Assembly (NCBI GenBank): GCA_036768485.1
Contig: JAVLUZ010000157.1
Location: forward strand, 15,317,877-15,381,876
DNA: 64,000 nt
DNA from: Mermis nigrescens
Lineage: Eukaryota; Nematoda; Enoplea; Mermithida; Mermithidae
Direction: 5' to 3'
Both the position numbers and the translations under genes were made by a program. Shown piece after piece: positions 1-10,679 of the stretch. How positions within the stretch are numbered: position 1 is the stretch's first letter; the number at the start of each line of letters is the position of its first letter. The notes under the pieces were generated by a model. That model searched no databases and was not told the origin of the DNA. It saw only the letters and a program-made list of their open reading frames with translations.

Positions 1-2150
1 TAAAAAAAGCACCTTTTCTACGAATTTCAAGGAAATTTTTCGGAACTTTTGTAGAATTGCGAATTCTGGGGGGGGTTGAAAAATTTTCGGGGAATTTTCT
101 GTGGGGGCTAAAAACCACATCCTTCATAGCCTTAAGATCATGTATGGACATAAGTCCTGACACTGAGGTCGGTGCCGGGGTTGGAAGGAACATCCCTAGT
201 TTAGATAAATGCTACAGTATTAATGATAGATTGACCATCAGCTTGAATTTTAGCTTGCATTTTTTTACTGCTTTTTACACTACATGATCGCTCTGAATCC
301 GGTCGGACTCTCTCAGAATTTCTTAAACGCTCCTATTAAGTCTTAAGTCCTAGACGAAGTATGTAGTGGTAGAATGGGTCCCTGTTTGTTTATGTTTTTA
401 CCTAATGCAGTGCAACTAAACTTCTTGCGCACTTTGATGGATGTATTGACTGTTTTTGGGGATGAACAAATAACTTGTTTATCGTAAAAAAAGCTAAGAA
501 TACCTAAGAATGACTGTAAGTCACAAGTTTTGCTAGAAATCGAGATTGGACGGGTTAAAATCTTAGACATTAAAAAACCAAATACTTTGTAAAGTACTGA
601 AGACAATTTTAAATCCTCACTTATGCTTTAGGTCAAAATGGTCATATTATAAATAATGAAGATAAAACAAATTTTCTCGTTCTTTATAAAAAGTTGGAAA
701 AAGATTCATCACCAAAACTTAGGACAGTTCTTTTGATTAAATTAGAAAAAGTGTCATGTTCTACTCATTTCCCACTAATTAATTGAAAAATAAGAAAAAA
801 TTGCTTCACAAAAATTGTTAACATTGGAAAATCTCGCATACTTAAAGTACAAGAATGGGCTAGACGGTTACATAAATGAGCTGCACTCGAATTAACTTTC
901 CAAAAAAATTTTAGGTGCCTACATAAAAGTTTTATATTGTAGTTGAAAATAATTATTTTTCGACATTTCTCTCCAAGTCCTTTCTGTTGACATTAAAAAT
1001 AATTGACTGCAGAAAAATTTTCAATGATGCTCTAATTCATATTAGATATCCCTAAATATAGTGATCGTAGTACATATTTTAATATTCAAAGCACCGCTCT
1101 GATTTTAGGTTAACATTGTTGCGACTGATTCTTCCTCATTAACTTGGTAGCTGATTAAATGCTCAATTAATTTTTGTTTTAATTTATTTACATAGTATGC
1201 ATTTAGGTTGCTTCATCGGAGTCGCGCTATGTCATTCGTTTTGCAATTTGATGGAATTTCCTCAATTCAGTCGTGTTTTAGAAGAATCTAATCGTATTCT
1301 GAGGATATTGTTGATCTTCTTTTATGCATTTGGTTTTATAATTTGGTTTATCGTGCTTACTTGTATTTTTTAGAATAAAATTGTTTTTTTCATGAGATCA
1401 TTTAATTCACAAATATAAATCAACGTCTAACGATTAATTCTTTGTTATATTCCTATAGAAAACTTTCATTCATTCACATAAGTCGGCCTTATACACCCAT
1501 AGCCCTGCTAATGTTCAGGGCTCAGTTGACTCGTCAGAGTAACTCTTTTGTGTGAATCGTTTGAAGCAGATCAATTCATGTGGTGTATTTTTTAAGCTCT
1601 CTTAAATGGATTTTCAGCTTAAAAGCGTCGGCTATACTTTAAAAACCAAGTTTTCGGCGTTTCTGTCGATGCTCTGTCTTTCTAATATGTACTTTACATG
1701 AAATATTTCTCAAAATATAATGAAAGTGATTCAAAAAATATGGTCAGAAATGAAATTGCTATATACATAGCACCGAAAAATTGATTCCTACCTTTGCGCT
1801 AAAAATCGCTGAAAGAATTAAAACAGCTTGTCTCAGATTTTTTTGTAAAATAGGAAATTCTGCTGGGTTCAGGAGAATTTAATCCTTTTTCTATGCTAAA
1901 AAGACTGCTTGGTGAAAGGTCGATGTGATTTTTCTAGTGGTTAGCAACACCGGGTTAGTCGCCCATGTACTCGCGTATGGGCGATGTCTAGAGGACTGGC
2001 CAGGATTTTTGTGCTATATTTATACGCCAGTGTTTGTACTGGAGTATTACCGCTTTTTCTTTTTTAATTATTTATCAATGTTTTGGTCAAGCTTTTATTG
2101 AACTAGTTTTGATCAGCATAGAACGACGTTAAATCAGGTTTGAATGAGAA
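1..2150. other. no gene recognised (5' flank of PDSS2-like gene)
   Basis: AT-rich sequence with only short open frames that resemble nothing I know. The open frames at 57-287 (+) and 343-606 (-) have no recognisable domain and lack coding-like composition. The PDSS2-like start codon lies at the right edge, so its promoter should be in the last few hundred bases, but I see no clear TATA or initiator that decides a start site. Confidence 0.5.
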
Positions 2151-2341
2151 ATGCGACGCTCTTTGCAATTGTTTATGCCGCATCAGTGGAACCGTGCGAT
2201 AGCTAATGCCGAAAGATTAGTCGGCTATAACGGATCATTTCTAAACCTGCAATATTTGCTTACAGATGAAATGGCGCAATTAGCTTTGAGCGCAAGGAAA
2301 TTAGTCAGTCGGCAGCAACACCCATTATTCAAGACCGCAAG
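2151..2341 (+). CDS. PDSS2: decaprenyl-diphosphate synthase subunit 2 (PDSS2-like), exon 1
   Basis: First coding exon of a PDSS2/COQ1B-like gene. With PDSS1 this protein forms the mitochondrial trans-prenyltransferase that makes the polyprenyl tail of ubiquinone. ATG at 2151 follows an in-frame TGA at 2145, so it is the natural start. A short basic leader (MRRSLQLF) precedes the family signature WNRAIANAERLVGY, then LLTDEMAQLALSARKLV and QHPLFKTA, which match the N-terminal helices of animal PDSS2. The leader is much shorter than in vertebrates. The exon ends in phase 2 at AAG|GTTTGC, a weak donor, and the split codon AG|G joins exon 2 in frame. The subunit is known to lack the aspartate-rich catalytic motifs found in PDSS1. 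Confidence 0.85.
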
Positions 2342-2496
2342 GTTTGCTAACATGGGCACTTTTTCTGATGATCTCTATTTAACCCCTTTTTTCTTTGCTT
2401 TTTATTTACACTATGCTTTTTAAGCTGTTTTTTGCATGTACTCACTATGAAATATATTTAGTAGGGAGTTAAGGACCCTGCTTAATTTTATAAGTA

Positions 2497-2665
2497 CAGT
2501 CGAACTCGCATAATGCACACCCCTTGAGGACGAAGGCTAAGTGTGTGCATTATCCGAGTATGTGCAATAAGTGTGCATTTACACAATAAGCAACAATCTT
2601 GTCAGTAGGTGTGCATTATACGAAAAAATGCATTATAAGGGGTTTGCATTATCCGACTTCGACTG
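2497..2665. mobile_element. pogo/Tigger-like MITE, TA-flanked
   Basis: A 169-bp element with terminal inverted repeats CAGTCGAACTCGCATAATGC at the left and the complementary GCATTATCCGACTTCGACTG at the right, flanked on both sides by TA (2495-2496 and 2666-2667). CAGTCGAA ends with a TA duplication are typical of Tc1/mariner elements of the pogo/Tigger group. It has no coding capacity and lies in PDSS2 intron 1. Confidence 0.85.
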
Positions 2666-4124
2666 TATTTTAATTTGCAATTTTTTGTGTGTCTATTGAA
2701 ATTGATAACTGTAAAAATAAACTTTCTTGAGAATTTTCCTGATTTTTCCGATATGATGGTCTGAAAATCGTCAGACTATAAAGTTCTGCTGGCCTCGTAA
2801 ATGACGTACATACATATGTTCAAGAATGCAAGAAATTTTGAAATTTTTGAGTGGTGTAAATGTTACCTGTTATGCCCAATATTCACAATGTCACTTATAA
2901 ATATATCCGACGCACAGAGCCTGAAAAAAACAGAAAATTTGGGAGAAAAATTGATGTCTCATTAATCTAAGTTCATACGTATTTTTCTCGAACGAAAAGC
3001 CGAAAATTATAGAATGTGAGATGAAGAGAACGTGTTATATGTCAAAGTTTGAATATTGTCCCAAAAAGCCTTTTTTATCAGTCAGATTTTTCCTGCTAAA
3101 CAACGAATTCTTCGGTGGTTCGAGATTCTCATCGGTCACAAACTTGAATAAAAATCATAAGCGCTGGAAAAGTTTGGAACATTGTGCATTCAAAAATTAT
3201 GTCCATTTACATCGTCAGCCATCTAAGGTCAATGAGAGGGCTGTCTTATTTTCTTAAATCAATCTTTTAATCTTTTGAATTTAACAGTCGTATGAAGGCG
3301 AAGTAGTACCTAAAAGTATTTTCTTTACTTCGAGAAATTAGATAAGCTGATCGTATTTTTTATCTGAAATACGTCATCTTGGAAGAAGCAATTTGATTAT
3401 CGCCATAATAAAGAATTGGGATTGTCTCAGTCGCTCTAGACACTCGTGCACATAGTGACACAGGGTTTAAGGAGGGTTTTGAGTAGATAGACATCATCAG
3501 AAAATTTCAAACCTAAAGGACATTTCATTAATTATTTTTTAATCAAAATTATTCTTCTGGTATTCCATTCTGCCTGCGAATGTATGATCAGATATTAGGA
3601 TTTTTTAGATTATTAAGATTCTAATATATGCTGGAATTTTACATTTCAACATCCTTGTTCTCTTATTCCTCCAATCGCAAAACGTTCAAAAAATTGCATC
3701 AGGAGTACATAACATCTAAGCAGATTATAGAATGACGGAACATATTTTGTAGCATATTCGACGATGCTAAAAATTCTCGCGGGAGAATTATATTTGAAGA
3801 TGTGTTGCAAATATTTAAGGGTACCCATCAATAATCCATGTGACAGAGTATGTTGTGTTGAAAAGTTAATGGACATTTCCGATTAATTATTATAAGCGTC
3901 AAAATTTTGAGCGAAATCTTGCAGAAGCATGAATGTGTTTCTTGATGCTGTTTGGAGCGATTATACATAATTCTACAGTTGTAAATCAGTTTTATAATTC
4001 TTTCAATTATACGTAATTCTGATTACAAATACAAATATTGTGTATTTTTATAAATTCTCGAATCAAGTAATTTTATACTTTTGTTTCTATTAGTCATAAA
4101 ACTAAGTTGGTACTTTCATGACAG

Positions 4125-4253
4125 GAATATGTTGCACGATCGCAACAATGTCGTTCAAACCTGGGGACTTACTGTATTGCTTGTATCGAGAGCTGCCAAT
4201 TCTCATCTCAATGATCAAGAGTCTACTGCGCAGTTTGATGGGATATTTCCTCC
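4125..4253 (+). CDS. PDSS2: PDSS2-like, exon 2
   Basis: Bounded by acceptor GACAG|GAATATG and donor TCC|GTAAGA. It continues the frame of exon 1 (phase 2) and reads NMLHDRNNVVQTWGLTVLL, then VSRAAN, matching the PDSS2 segment with VHDSWN and the LLISKAAG helix. It ends in phase 2 after a variable loop that is also variable in the family. Confidence 0.85.
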
Positions 4254-4319
4254 GTAAGAAAATTGCATGGGTAATGAAATAGCTGAGTAATCAATCAATT
4301 ATAATGAATTATACTTACT

Positions 4320-4570
4320 TAATAAATAAGCAAGTAAACGAATAAATGAGTTAGATAATTAAATGGAAAGGGAGTAAATAAACAAACAAATTATATATAA
4401 ATGAATTAGTAAACAAAAATAAATAAATAAATAAACAAACAAACAAATAATTAAATAAATAAATAAATATATATAAATAAATAATTAATTGATTGATTGA
4501 CCGTATACATATTTACAGCGCTCGTATTACATATACATAAATAACTGAGTAAATAAATAACTAGTGGTGC
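4320..4570. repeat. AAAT-type microsatellite tract
   Basis: Imperfect tandem tetranucleotide AAAT/AAAC repeats (aaataaataaata, aaacaaacaaac) dominate this stretch of PDSS2 intron 2. Confidence 0.9.
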
Positions 4571-4837
4571 CGAAGATTAATGAATTTAAGTAGTAATATT
4601 CATAAAATTATTTGAACTGAAGGTAAGTGAATAAATAAAATGAACAAATAAGTAGAGTAGAGCTGTACCGGGCCTGGCCCCGGCTTGAGGATCTGAAAAT
4701 TTTAATTTTGTTGTTAGATGCGAATTGTTGTGATGATTGATCGGAAAAGTAAGCTCAACATTCAAGCAATAAGCGGAAACTAGAGTATGTAGTTTCATTA
4801 GTCACACTTTTATTTTTTCAAGCCCATAGGTTTGCAT

Positions 4838-4934
4838 CACACATGGGCGTAGGGGGATTGTACCCCCAAAAAAGCAACGTTTTTGGCAATTTACCCCATC
4901 CTGACCCCCAGGATTTCGGTTCTGCCCATGTATG
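4838..4934. mobile_element. 97-bp hAT-type MITE (CATACATGGGC family)
   Basis: Short element with imperfect inverted ends (CACACATGGGCG at the left, CTGCCCATGTATG at the right). The flanking octamers GTTTGCAT and GCTTGCAC match at 6 of 8 positions. It has a G-rich left end and a C-rich right end, like several other small elements in the window. Confidence 0.55.
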
Positions 4935-5778
4935 GCTTGCACCTGACAGCAGTCGTTGTTTAATGGTGTCGCGTTAAAACTTTTAGCTATAGGTGCATTT
5001 GCATAGCTTGGCCGGTCTGGGGTCAGCCTGATCTAAAGGTCCTAAGGTTTTTTCGAGCTAAAATGACCTGAAAATGTGGCAAAAATACTTGAAAAGCGCA
5101 ATAACTACATTAGTTCTTAGATTCTGGCCGATTTCAATCACTCTCTCGAAAAATCCTTGACTTTTGTTTTATCCGTTTCTGACCTTAATCCTACTATATT
5201 TCCTCCAGGAAATTCGACCTGTTTTATAGACCCCCAGTTGCACGTCTGCTTGCAGCTCTTTTACTCTTTTAGGTGCACGAGAATTTAATTTATGTATAAC
5301 GCTCTATAAACCTCTAGTTGAGAATTAAAGTTTTTCTTACAATGCTACATGAATCTATCAGATAAATCGGTCTGATTCTATGGGCATTCACTTACTAAGT
5401 TGAAAACTTGAAAAAACTAGGTGAAGAAAATTTAAATGCAGTGATAAACAACTTACAAGTATTCACCCTGAGATCAATTAATCATTTCTCTTTATTATTC
5501 AATTATCATTATTTTATTATTTTTATCAGCATTGATATACACCTGACGATTTAGAGCTGCGCACATTTACTACATAACGAATGCCTTTGTTATCAATGTA
5601 ATGTCGAATTTTGATACCTAATTTGTCGTTCTATTGCTCAAATTTCGGGCATAAAGTTTTTTCGCACAATAAATTTGTTTTACATATGTAATTTGTGATA
5701 TCCGTAGAATGCTACATTAACTATAAAGGGTTTATTTCCATCACAAGGATGATCGACTTTTACAGAGCCAGTGCAAAC

Positions 5779-6537
5779 CAGTGTTTTTTTGTACTCGGCA
5801 AAGATTTTTCCCGATGTACAAAGACTTTTCAGGACCGTCTTTGTACATGTACAAAGATTTTTGGGAAGACAAAAATTGCAAAAAAGGTCTAAAATTCGAA
5901 AAAATTTCGGCGCTTCGCGCCGAAATGAGTAATTGTGTGTTCTATATATCTTTATAATTGCAGAGATTGCATTTCAAAAGTAAAAATGTCAAATTTTTCG
6001 GCGCTTCGCGCCGTTTTAAGACGATTCTGAGTGATTTTTGCCCTTAGAGACCCAGAAATTAGCTAAAACACACTACGAAAAGTCGAAGAACTCTGTTTTT
6101 ACCACACTAAAATCGCTGCTGTATCATATTATAGTACCCAAAAATTTTGTGTGTACAAAATGTACAAAGATATTTAGGAAGACAAAAACTGTAGAAAGGT
6201 GTAAAATTTCCAAAATTTTCGGCGCTTCGCATTGAACTGATAAATTATTTGTCCTATATATCTTTAAAATGGCAGAATTTGCATTTAGAATGGTAAAATG
6301 TCAACATTTTTCGGCGCTTCGCGCCGTTTTCAGATAATTTTTAGTAATTTTTGGCGTCAGAAACCCAGAAATTAGCTAAAGTACACTACCAAAGATCGAA
6401 AACCCTGTTTTACCACACTAAAATCGCTACTGTACTATATTATAGTACACAAAAATTTGCATGTACAAAATGTACAAAGACTTTTGGGGACCATCTTTGT
6501 ACATGTACAAACGGACCTTGTACAAAAAAAAACACCG
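5779..6537 (+). mobile_element. hAT-type MITE family A, copy 1 (dimeric form)
   Basis: Ends are CAGTGTTTTTTTGTAC and GTACAAAAAAAAACACCG. The flanking 8-bp duplication GTGCAAAC is perfect (5771-5778 and 6538-6545). The 8-bp duplication and CAGTG termini place it in the hAT superfamily. The interior holds two tandem copies of a core unit of about 300 bp, each containing the GGCGCTTCGCGCC hairpins. There is no transposase frame. It lies in PDSS2 intron 2. Confidence 0.9.
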
Positions 6538-7456
6538 GTGCAAACGCATTTTTAAGTGATTTTTTAAACAGAATTTCGAAGGCTGTCAGTTGAGTCAGTA
6601 CTGAAAATCAAGTGATGCGGTTAAAGATGATCTTATCGTCCACCATTCTCATTTTGATCAAAAACTAGATTATTGCTAATCCCGCTCGGCCAGAATTGTA
6701 CATCTAACATATTAATGAAGGGAAGCATACTGAAGTCATCTATCGCCCTATTCTTGGATTCAATCGCTTGATGAATAGGTAAATTAGTTATATGCTTCTT
6801 TTTATTTTCTGAATTGCTTGATAAATATAGAATTTATATATTTTCTTCGATGATCATTCAAAATTCAGCATTTTTTCCTGTCGTAAATCAATGATTACAA
6901 ATGTTGCTTCCCGCATGAAAGTGGCCAATTACTCATCTCAAACTGCAAGCGATTTAGACTGTCATATCAATAAATTCATTAATTGTACGCATGCGGTGCG
7001 AAATACAAGGGGCTGTCACAATCATAGTAAAGTGAAATATGATTTCAGCAAACGTTTAGGCAAATACTCGTATGTCTTTTTACTTCTTCTATTGAACGTT
7101 TTTTCTACCCGACTATTTTTTGCTAAACGTGTCATACGCGTAGTTGGGCAGCAGCCAAATTCTGGGGGTCCGATGGGGCAGAGTCGCCAAATATAGCATC
7201 GAAAATTCAATTCTGATGGTATATCGATTAGATGGTTCCTTCAGATTTTCGGCGGGGTCCAGGGTGCCCCAGACTCCCAAGCCAATGTGTGGTCATTTGA
7301 AATAATCATTAAGCTTTGATCTTGTTTTATAAGAAACAAGAAAGTAGTCATCTGTCAATGCGTGCAAACTTTACAAACATGAAGAATCTAATGCTAAAAC
7401 CCGTGCAGCTTGACAAACTAGTTGCAGTATATTTTAACAGCTTTTATCTTGTTCAG

Positions 7457-7785
7457 GCAAAGAAGTTTAGCCGAAATTGTTGAGCTAATCTGTACGGCTA
7501 ACTTGATCCACAAAGGAATATTGGATGATGAAAATATATCCCCCGAAAAGATGGAAAATTCTGATAAATGGCGAATTTTGGACATCCAACGGGATGTCAG
7601 TCTCGGAAACAAACTTGGTGTTTTAGGTGGCGATTTTTTGCTAGCTAACGCTAGTGTAGCCTTATCTAAGCTAAAAAATACAACTGTAGTAAATGACGTT
7701 GCTCAGGGCATCGCCGACATGATGGCTGGAGAATTCTATGAGCCAACGGCTAGCGTAGAGGACTTCAAACACAAATTGTATTTAA
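7457..7785 (+). CDS. PDSS2: PDSS2-like, exon 3
   Basis: The largest coding exon, with acceptor TTCAG|GCAAAG and donor TTTAA|GTAAGC. It opens with QRSLAEIVELICTANLIHKG, the most conserved helix of the subunit, and continues with ISLGNK-type SLGNKLGVLGGDFLLANAS, the family motif at the position where catalytic homologues carry the first aspartate-rich motif. It then has LKNTTVVNDVAQGIADMMAGEFYE. It enters in phase 2 and leaves in phase 1. The match to animal PDSS2 is unambiguous. Confidence 0.92.
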
Positions 7786-8066
7786 GTAAGCTTTTTCTTT
7801 TTTAATTTCGTTTAACGTACTATTGCTGCAATTCCTATTACTGTATGTATGTCGCCTTTCATTCTGCTTAAAGAATGCAGTTATCATAAAACAACAGAAG
7901 AATTATATTTTTATTTTCGTGATGCGATCGTCGTATTATATTTATTATATTTTACTTACTAAGCGTCTTCATTTCACTAAGAAATCTGAAAAAATATCAA
8001 AGGTATCGTATAATTTTTTAAAAGGTATATAAAAGGTTAGGTAGCATATTGTTTGATGTGTGCACA

Positions 8067-8256
8067 CAGTGGCGGATCCAGGATTTTTCTAAGGGGGGCG
8101 GTACCCTTAAGGGGGAGGCGGAACCCTGACTTGGGCGGAAAAATTAGCTGTTTTAACCCGAAAATCGCTTAAAATCGCTCAAAAATCCTAAATTTTGCGC
8201 ACTATTTGGGGCCAATGGGGGGGGCGGCAGCCCCGGCCCCCTTAAATCCGCCCCTG
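8067..8256. mobile_element. hAT-type MITE family B, copy (CAGTGGCGGATCC ends)
   Basis: A 190-bp element starting CAGTGGCGGATCCAGG and ending AAATCCGCCCCTG, with a perfect 8-bp duplication TGTGCACA on both sides (8059-8066 and 8257-8264). G-rich at one end and C-rich at the other. Non-coding, in PDSS2 intron 3. Confidence 0.9.
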
Positions 8257-8678
8257 TGTGCACATGTTACAATTTTGTATCGTATCTATTGATGATTATT
8301 GTCATATTTATTATTTTAATAAAATAATATAATGTAATAAAGCCTTGCGTTTCATATCCACATGTACAAGAAAAATGTGAGCATTACTTAAACTTTCATG
8401 CGTTTGAAGGAATTTACTTATTTTGATGCAAAATGTCATCTGAAATTTACACTTATTCTTATACGTTAACACACGTACATACACATACATATGTTCATAT
8501 TTTTACTCGATTAATAATTGTATCCTAAATGTAGACTTTTGTATAGATTTAAATAATTTCCAATTGAGAATTTCGCACATTATTCTAATAATAAGGCCGT
8601 TCATAGAACATTAAATATACACGCGGCATATGCTCTAAATTAATAAGTTATTGCTTTTCGTTTCACATTTTTTCCTAG

Positions 8679-8794
8679 CGACGGGCAGCATTTTAGCTCA
8701 TAGTTGTCGCGCTAGTCTTAGGTTGGCGAATCACAGCGATGATTTGATTGAATCAGCATTCAATTACGGAAAATATTTGTCGATGGCGTTTGAA
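8679..8794 (+). CDS. PDSS2: PDSS2-like, exon 4
   Basis: Acceptor TTCCTAG|CGACGG and donor GAA|GTAATT. It joins exon 3 in phase 1 and encodes TGSILAHSCRASLRLAN, then IESAFNYGKYLSMAFE. These correspond to the conserved LLAKSC and AFQYGKHMAMS segments of animal PDSS2. It ends in phase 0. Confidence 0.88.
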
Positions 8795-9164
8795 GTAATT
8801 TCCTTTGAAAATTGCACGGAAATTATATGCTGTGTGCATACATATGTATTACGTCAGGCTCTTGCACTAGGGCCACAAGAATGTAAAATATAATAGAGTA
8901 GTACTTTTTTAAGTCAAATTTCGTTTCTCGATCCTTAAACATGATTTTTGGAAAAGTTTATTGACATATGTATCAAAATACTTTGTTGTGAATGGAAAAT
9001 GCATTTACGTAGGCGCTTAGATGGTCTTTTGAATTTGGGAAAACGAACTCGTAGACAGGCAAAAATACTGTGGTTTTTGAGCTTTTCATAACAAGACCTA
9101 CGCAATGAAAAAGTTTCAGAGAATTTAACCATATTTGGATTAAATTAAAAAAATATGCTGTATT

Positions 9165-9373
9165 AAGTAAATAGGCGCAGCGTGAAGCGCCCGAAAATTT
9201 CAGGCTTATTAGTTCAAAAGTGTGCTAAAATCTGTTCGAGCGGTCTTTTAGATGAGCCTTAAGAACTTTCCATTTTTCCATGGGGGAACCCGTGTAAAAA
9301 ATGCTTCTACTTCCAAACTTTTAGGTGGGGAGTAGTCTCCTCCCCTATCCTCCCCCACAACTATGCCACTGCG
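9165..9373. repeat. truncated repeat related to the element at 38545-39128
   Basis: The stretch from the GGCGCAGCGTGAAGCGCC hairpin through 'ttcaaaagtgtgctaaaatct' to a C-rich end resembles the right half of the complete element at 38545-39128. No left end or duplication was found. In PDSS2 intron 4. Confidence 0.5.
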
Positions 9374-10064
9374 TTTCCTAAATTCAATTGGGATTTAAAA
9401 AAGAGGTACATAAAATAAATTGTCCGCATTGTAATTTGAAATAAAAGAATTTTTGACATTGACTTTTTTAAGCATACAATTTTAATCATATGATCCCTTC
9501 CCTACGTTGCAAAATTTGCTGCTATATCCATTTTCGTAGTCATTAAAGGTCTTGCATTCCACGAATGAGAAAATTAAGCTCTTAGATATTCGAGCAAATA
9601 ATGCGCATTTGCGGTTTAGGATTGGAATTTAGGAAGGATAATTGATTAATAATTAATGTTTAAATAATTATTGATAAATAATTCCTTTGGAGGAACATGC
9701 TAAAAGTGCAACTGTAGTTTTATTGTATTTCACGAAACCTTGTACATAGAAATCAGTTTTCAGTATTCATGCGAACAACTACAAAAGCAGTTTTCAGACA
9801 TCCTAGTGTAATTCAAAATTTGCATTGTAAAACTTCACAAGCTTATCCATCGCTGTGCACAGTATCGTGATTGTGGCTTTAGTTGAACCGCTTTTGTAAT
9901 CGATAACGTTGTCCCGAAATTAGTGATCCATGCACAAGGTTTCGTGGAATAAACTATAGTTGCCGACTCGTTCTTCTTGTTCTTCAATAGTGAGCGATTG
10001 ACAAGTTCTTTTAAAATTTATCTATAAGTAATTAAAAGCTCCTGTGAAACGAATGACTCATCTG

Positions 10065-10289
10065 CATACACGTAATAGCTCGAAATTTTGTGTGAGGTCA
10101 GCGGCCATTTTTAGGGGGGGGGGGTTAATAAGCCCCGATTTTTGGCCAAAAGCGGCCAAAAATCACCTAAAATAACAGACAAAATCACTTTTCCATAAAC
10201 GCTTAATTTCGCTGCTAAAATTCTCTGGCTTTTGGGGTGAGGGGACAACCAACCTTGAGTGGGTCCCCCATCTCCCCGTTGCACGTATG
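10065..10289. mobile_element. 225-bp hAT-type MITE (CATACACG ends)
   Basis: Starts CATACACGTAATAGC and ends GTTGCACGTATG. The flanking octamers CTCATCTG and CTCATCCG match at 7 of 8 positions. G-tract at one end, C-tract at the other. In PDSS2 intron 4. Confidence 0.7.
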
Positions 10290-10679
10290 CTCATCCGTGC
10301 TACTTCGTAGCTTTTCAGCTGCGTTTGCCATTCAACATATGTATTTGTTCGATTTTGAAGCGAAACTATTTCGTTCACCATCTTGTTGCTTTGCATTGTG
10401 TTTGATTCGAATGAAATGGAAAAATTGCACTGTACTAAACGTTACTCGTTTCAAAACATTATATTGCTTGCTGGCTAATGCCATTATTTCAGTTGAAACA
10501 AACTTAGCTTAGTTTATTTACTTCTTATTCGTAGTGATTTTAAGAATCAAGCATAAGTTTCTCTGATTTGCATATCAATGGCAAAATTCCGAATTTCGTA
10601 AGCATGTATGATTTCGCATTTTTTCAATTAATCTCAAAATGAATCAAACAGTTCGTAGTATAATAAATAGACTTTTTAA

